Shown here piece by piece: positions 59,297-64,000 of a stretch of 64,000 nucleotides of DNA. The position numbers and the translations under genes are program-made. The stretch's first letter is position 1. The number at the start of each line of letters is the position of its first letter. This DNA comes from Limonium bicolor. Lineage: Eukaryota; Streptophyta; Magnoliopsida; Caryophyllales; Plumbaginaceae. Below the pieces are notes generated by a model. The model saw nothing but the letters and a program-made list of their open reading frames with translations, ran no database searches and had not been told where the DNA came from. Location of the stretch: contig CM041783.1 of the NCBI GenBank assembly GCA_023374045.1, positions 93,345,298 through 93,409,297 on the forward strand, in the 5' to 3' direction.

Positions 59297-61670
59297 ATCT
59301 TTGTTTTCCTTTTTACATTCAACTCCAAACTTCACCCCATATATCCTAGTATACCCTAACCTCATTTGGCGCACTTCAACACACACCTAAGATATTCTTA
59401 AACACTCACAAAACTCTTTTCTAATTCCTTAAACCTTTTTATATCTTCACAAAATTTCAACACTTACAATGTTTTCTCCTTATGATTTATAAGTGGTAGT
59501 TCACCAATAATGACCACTACACCAAGGTGTTTCCTCTACACCTTAACATCATCTCTCAAACTTCTTTTCTTACTAACTAAATCTCCTTTTTCACATCTTA
59601 CTAATCAACACTTCTTCCTTGGATATCAACATTACCTAAACCTTAAACAAACTCCTCCAAGACTTAATACAATCCTCAAAACACACATTGAATTCCTAGA
59701 AACTTCCAAGATAACCCCTAAATCCTTGCATCACTCTAAATCACCTTAACACTTCCTAGTTCACCAAGACCTTTTAAAACACTTAGAACTTCTCACACAG
59801 TTTCCCAAATTTGGCCATAGCTTCTCTTGTATATACTCACATCCAAACACTTAGGTTTTTACCTTATTTCATTCAAAACACCTAAAATCCATCAAGACAT
59901 TTTTACACACAAACTTCACATATTAAGCACTACATCACAATATAGTGCATAACTTAAATTGCTTGGCACTTAGGCCCTTAAATAACATGGCTCTTAGGCC
60001 CTTAAATAACATAAACCTTAAACACTGAATTTCCCACATAAATAATGCCTTTGACCTGCAAATACACCCAACAATACATATGCCCTTAATAAACTTCTTG
60101 AGAGCATTTTACTAGGTCATTCACCTTTGGCTCCTTAGATCATTTTAACAAGCAATATAAGCTCATTTCTCCTAAGGCATTAAACCACATTAAGATAGCA
60201 CATTACCTCTTTTCCTCCCAAATTTCTTTCTTGTTTCCTTACAAAACCGGTAAGGCATTTGGTTCCTTGCCCACTACTAAACCTTATACAAACACATAAT
60301 GAGTATTCAAGCTTTAAGCTCCATCTCATTGTAAACCCAAGGTTTACATTATTTCAAAAACATTAATGTAGTTGTTTTACCTTAATCTTTGAAGGGTGTT
60401 TGCATATCTATGAAGAGAGGACTCCACCTAGTCCTTGAAAGATTCAAATGGAGCTAGAACAAAGCAACACAAGGAGCTCCATCAATGAATATTTTCGGTC
60501 ACACACAAAACATGGAGGAAACTTGATTTTTCTTTGAGATTCATTACCTAGGAGTAAAGGAGATCAATAATATGTGGAAAGACAAGCTCAAGCTCCATCA
60601 ATGGTGGAACTCCATGGCACCGAAATGGTGATCTTCAAATTTGAGAAGATAGAAATGAAGAGCTTGATGAGAGGAAGAGAATGGTGGTGTTTGTTTTTGA
60701 TTGGTTAAGTGAGCTAGGTTTACATGTGGTCAAAGATGGGCTTCCATGGTGGTATTGTGTATTACCGAGAGAGAACAGCAAGAAGGAGAATGAAGAAGGT
60801 GAAACCGTGTGAATGAAGAAAGAAGAGAAGAAATGAAATGAGAAGATGAGTTTGCTTTTTGGAGATATTTATGTTATAAAGCAAAATAGTACTTTACTTT
60901 AAGCTTTACTTTACTTATTTGATTTCTTTTACAACTTGGTGACTCACTCCTTGAAAAAACCGGCCCCCATTTAGTTATAAGGGTACTTTAGTCTTTGTTT
61001 GTCAATTTATTACTTAACATACCATATGTTTTTTATAACTAGCTTATAAAAGTTACTATTCACCTAAACCAGGCACTTAGAAGTGAAATTTTTGATTTCC
61101 CATTAATATAGCCACCCAAATGTGATACTATATAGTACACATGTTAATTAAAGAGTAATGATGGACATTTAGCCATTCAAAACTCATTTACAAGACAATT
61201 TTTCAAAAACGTGCTTTAAGACTCCTTAAAGCACATTTTGTGTTTTAACTTGTTTTCAAGCTTGGTTTTCTTTGGTAATTGATTTAATATGTTCATTAAC
61301 ATATTTATAAAGTATAGGTGTGACCATTAGGTCTTATACACATTTATCCCAAGCTTAGAGCACATTTTTGCTCTAATTGACTTTAAGGTATTTATTTGTG
61401 TTTTATTTGGTTTAACTGCCCACCAAGGTTTCCTAAGGACTTATTAGCCTTATTAAATCATAATTGAATATTATCAGTTTTGGTAGGCTCTTTGGGTCCT
61501 AACCGAGTTCACTCATAGCTTAGAGCATGTTTTTGCTCAAACTGTATCTTAGCGTTTTATTGCATTTACTATGGTTTAAATTGTTCACTGACGTTTCTAA
61601 GGCACTTTTTAGCCTTTATATATACATAGTTTGATATTTAAACCACATATCAAGGTTTGGGGTATTTCAA

Positions 61671-61706
61671 TCTACCCCCCTTAAAAGAACTTCGTCCTCG
61701 AAGTTC
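61671..61706 (-). promoter_or_regulatory. Hairpin plus 3' PPT of G
   Basis: In element sense: GAACTTCG, loop AGGA, CGAAGTTC, then TTTTAAGGGGGGTAGA before the LTR. Confidence 0.9.
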
Positions 61707-62331
61707 ACACTTTCCACACATCATTAGATTGAACACAGGAATCACTTGGAAATAAACTTCCATAACCAAACACACTTTACATCACACCTCGGACTTAATG
61801 GTCCGGGCAACACATTCACATCTACACATAACATAACATATCCACATGATAACCTCGGACTCTTTGGTCCGGTATCTTAACAACACTTACACATACATAA
61901 CAACCCCTTGGACTCACTGGTTTCGGGTAACATCACAACATTTGGACACATAGGTCCCCATAACATAACAGTCTTCAGACACTTAGGTCTATGTAACACA
62001 ACACATTTAGACTCATAGGTCTCAATAGCATACACTTTTAGGAGATCAAAGTCAACATAACATTTATTACACATACCACACAACATGTCATAGCATGTAT
62101 ACAATCAAAAATATCTTTTGCATACACACTGTGATCCCGCAGAAACCGGTCGCGATGGACACCTTCCGTCCCCGTGCCTTTGGGAGATTAAAACATCACT
62201 TAAGTTTAAAATTTCCTTGTGAGGTTAAGTAAGAAGACTTTAATTACGTAAAGTATCCATCAACGTTTTTTATAAATACCAATTGAAAATCCTTTTGAAA
62301 ACACACCAACTCCAAGTCCAACTTAAGCTCT

Positions 62332-62577
62332 TTGCTTCTTCTCTTAGCGTGGTTATTTGTGACCACTTATAGGGAGTTTCAAGAGTCATCCAACCCTGAT
62401 GTGATCAGCATCAGTGTTGAACTATCCTTCCACTCCAATTTGTGTTCGGCTTCCCTTGATCACATGCAAATCCAGTTCCACCTCCCACTTCATTTCAAGC
62501 ATCAATTAAATCACTCATTTCCAATTTTCTATCTTTTAAATCATTCTAGTCATGATCATAACATCTCCAAAGGATAG
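62332..62577 (+). other. Antisense ORF in the conserved block of G (81 codons)
   Basis: Begins MLLLLAWLFVTTYREFQESS like 25121-25339 and stays the same until about residue 47, then changes by frameshift. Antisense to G. Probably a by-product of conserved DNA. Confidence 0.25.
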
Positions 62578-63001
62578 GACTTTGTCTATCAGTTATTTCC
62601 ATTCACTTAAATGTAGTTACCTAGGGAATCTCATTCTCACTAGGTCTATGTCAGTTTCGTATTCTTTCATGAATCACTATATAGTATATATATACATATA
62701 TATTTATCAATCAAAATACAACCACCATTTCACATTATACACTGTCGGGGCTTTTGTTCCCCTGGGAGTTTCTCTACTCCCCACACTTGTACTATCACAC
62801 ACAGCTGTTAACAAATACACACACTTATCACAATGGTATTCGCATCTTCTGTGCGCAATTACCACACTTAAACCATGAATGAATGTGTATGTTTACGTAA
62901 CACACCACCCAATCATCAAAACAATAATTTTTTGTGCTATGCAATATAAGTCACTACACTACGTACACTTGTACGGTAATATACACTAAGTGGTTTTGCG
63001 C

Positions 63002-63037
63002 TCTACCCCCCTTAAAAGGGATTACGCCCACGTAATC
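63002..63037 (-). promoter_or_regulatory. Internal hairpin-PPT module of G
   Basis: In element sense: GATTACG, loop TGGG, CGTAATC, then CCTTTTAAGGGGGGTAGAG, about 1.33 kb from the 3' PPT. Confidence 0.8.
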
Positions 63038-63792
63038 AATCACTAAACATTAGCTTAAAATGTTTTGCCGTCGTGAAGTATCTTAACTTCCACGCGGTCT
63101 ATTATACAATGGATTCTGATTAGAGGATCTTAACCATATTGGCGGTTTAGTTCCTAAACCAAGAATTCTCATTGGAGTTGTTTAAACTCTTAGTTGGTTT
63201 CGATTCTGGCCTGTTAGGCTTCTAGGCGTTAATAATTAGCCATTCACTCATGTTCACCATGTACATTCAACACTTGAATAACTGGCTCACTAGTTTCCTG
63301 CTGCGAAACTCTAATAACTGTAGAGCTTAATTGCTCCTTTTGTTATTCTTAATGTATTGTATATCCCCAATTGTCACCTTTATCTTGGTAACAATGGTTT
63401 CTCAACCGACGCGTGGTATCTCTTACGTTAGCGAATTCGGTGAGTTATAAACTTTCTATCTACTTCCATAACGATTTATTGTGTATACAGCTATGTATTT
63501 CACAATTATTGACTTGTTCCCTTCCGACTTACTGTCGGTTGAGATTTGAGCTACTACCTAGTGTGTAGTGCTCTCTCAGCTATTTACAACATTTGGGGTA
63601 GTATATTCCATACTGATATTTGGCAGCTAGTGCTACTGTAGTCACTTACTGTTAATCATGTCTCCACATTTGGTTTTGTACAAGTACTCTTTTATTGGTG
63701 CGGGCCTTGCATTCCTATGCATCGGCATTATAACATTATTGCTCCACAATTAACATGTTTCCAATTCCTAGCTATCCCACTCGATCATTACT

Positions 63793-63850
63793 GCGCAGTG
63801 CAATACCAAAACACTCAGTCATACAGAGTGCAGAGGCGTAACTCTTGACA
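63793..63850 (-). other. Conserved ~50-bp internal block, copy in G
   Basis: GTGCAATACCAAAACACTCA followed by GTCATACAGAGTGCAGAGGC, as in A and C. Confidence 0.8.
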
Positions 63851-64000
63851 GTAAATCCCTTATTGCACTCGCCATGGAATTCACACTGAGTTCCTCCTCA
63901 TCATATGTACCACTACCACTGGCTTATTGCCCAGTAATGTTTACATCGCTTACCTTGCACCCTACTAAGTTTAACCTCATAACTGGTCTATCTGTTATAT

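Larger units (their letters stand above)
57200..61669 (-). mobile_element. 3' LTR of G (4.47 kb)
   Basis: TGTAACACCCCATCCAACAT to GGTTTGGGGTATTTCA. Contains the U5 hairpin (57292-57313), the GGTCTGATGGGC block (about 57340), the GTGTAATCCGGTAGGACACA block (about 58753), hairpin cluster (59104-59296), acceptor- and donor-like sites (60060, 60545) and the GAGAAGATAGAAATG block (about 60642). No gene. Confidence 0.9.
57200..64000 (-). mobile_element. Element G: relative of C, minus strand, truncated by window
   Basis: 3' LTR 57200-61669 followed by PPT and about 2.3 kb of interior up to the window edge. It is in the same family as C (roughly nine in ten bases by eye near the LTR end) but has its own hairpin arms. 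No coding sequence is seen in the visible interior. Confidence 0.88.
61670..64000 (-). mobile_element. Internal region of G, partial (non-coding)
   Basis: About 2.3 kb, collinear with 23.7-26.0 kb of C in reverse. Apart from the PPT modules, the 50-bp block and the antisense ORF nothing is recognised. Confidence 0.85.

Overview
This window looks like intergenic DNA from a large, repeat-rich flowering-plant nuclear genome. I found no host gene, rRNA, tRNA or CRISPR array. Nearly all 64 kb can be assigned to seven LTR retrotransposon insertions (here A to G), most of them nested in one another. Element ends were placed from TG...CA termini, 5-bp target-site duplications (TSDs), primer-binding sites (PBS), polypurine tracts (PPT) and LTR-to-LTR comparison by eye. 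No species can be named. The very long LTRs, the initiator-Met-tRNA PBS with a chromovirus-like Gag (Del/Tekay type) and the Tat/Ogre-like element D fit a eudicot, but this is inference.

Layout, outermost to innermost. E (minus strand) fills 1-1531, with a decayed gag, leader, PBS and the start of its 5' LTR, and resumes at 52158-53513. A (minus, 1532-52152, TSD AGTAC) sits in E's LTR. B (minus, 13384-49895, TSD GGTCC) is a solo LTR inside A's 5' LTR. C (plus, 16586-48560, TSD CTAGC) is inside B. D (plus, 29398-47392, TSD GCCGG) is inside the 3' LTR of C. To the right, F (plus, from 53514) interrupts E's LTR, and G (minus, from 57200) interrupts F and runs off the window.

A, C and G have about 4.2-4.6 kb LTRs. 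Their internal regions (about 5.6 kb in A, 4.9 kb in C, cut by the window in G) have no recognisable gag or pol, as in LARD-type non-autonomous elements, yet blocks of these internal regions are shared between them. E is the only element with a recognisable Gag and shares the PBS, leader hairpins and LTR block order with A, C and G, so E-like elements are the plausible source of proteins for them. D is a separate non-autonomous element with 5.56 kb LTRs, a Tat/Ogre-like PBS, a tandem array next to its PPT and a W-box-rich minisatellite in each LTR.

The most interesting signal is a set of RNA-structure candidates kept in elements without proteins: (1) a hairpin followed by TTTTAAGGGGGGTAGA, present twice per element (at the 3' PPT and about 1.24-1.34 kb upstream) in A, C and G, with a compensatory change at the 3' copy and a G-U wobble at the internal copy; (2) a palindrome over the PBS whose second arm copies the tRNA 3' end; (3) a U5 hairpin with compensatory changes; (4) clusters of GC-rich hairpins at the same place in the LTRs of A, B, C and G, whose arms differ between families but still pair; (5) a 20-bp-armed hairpin built into the PPT of D.
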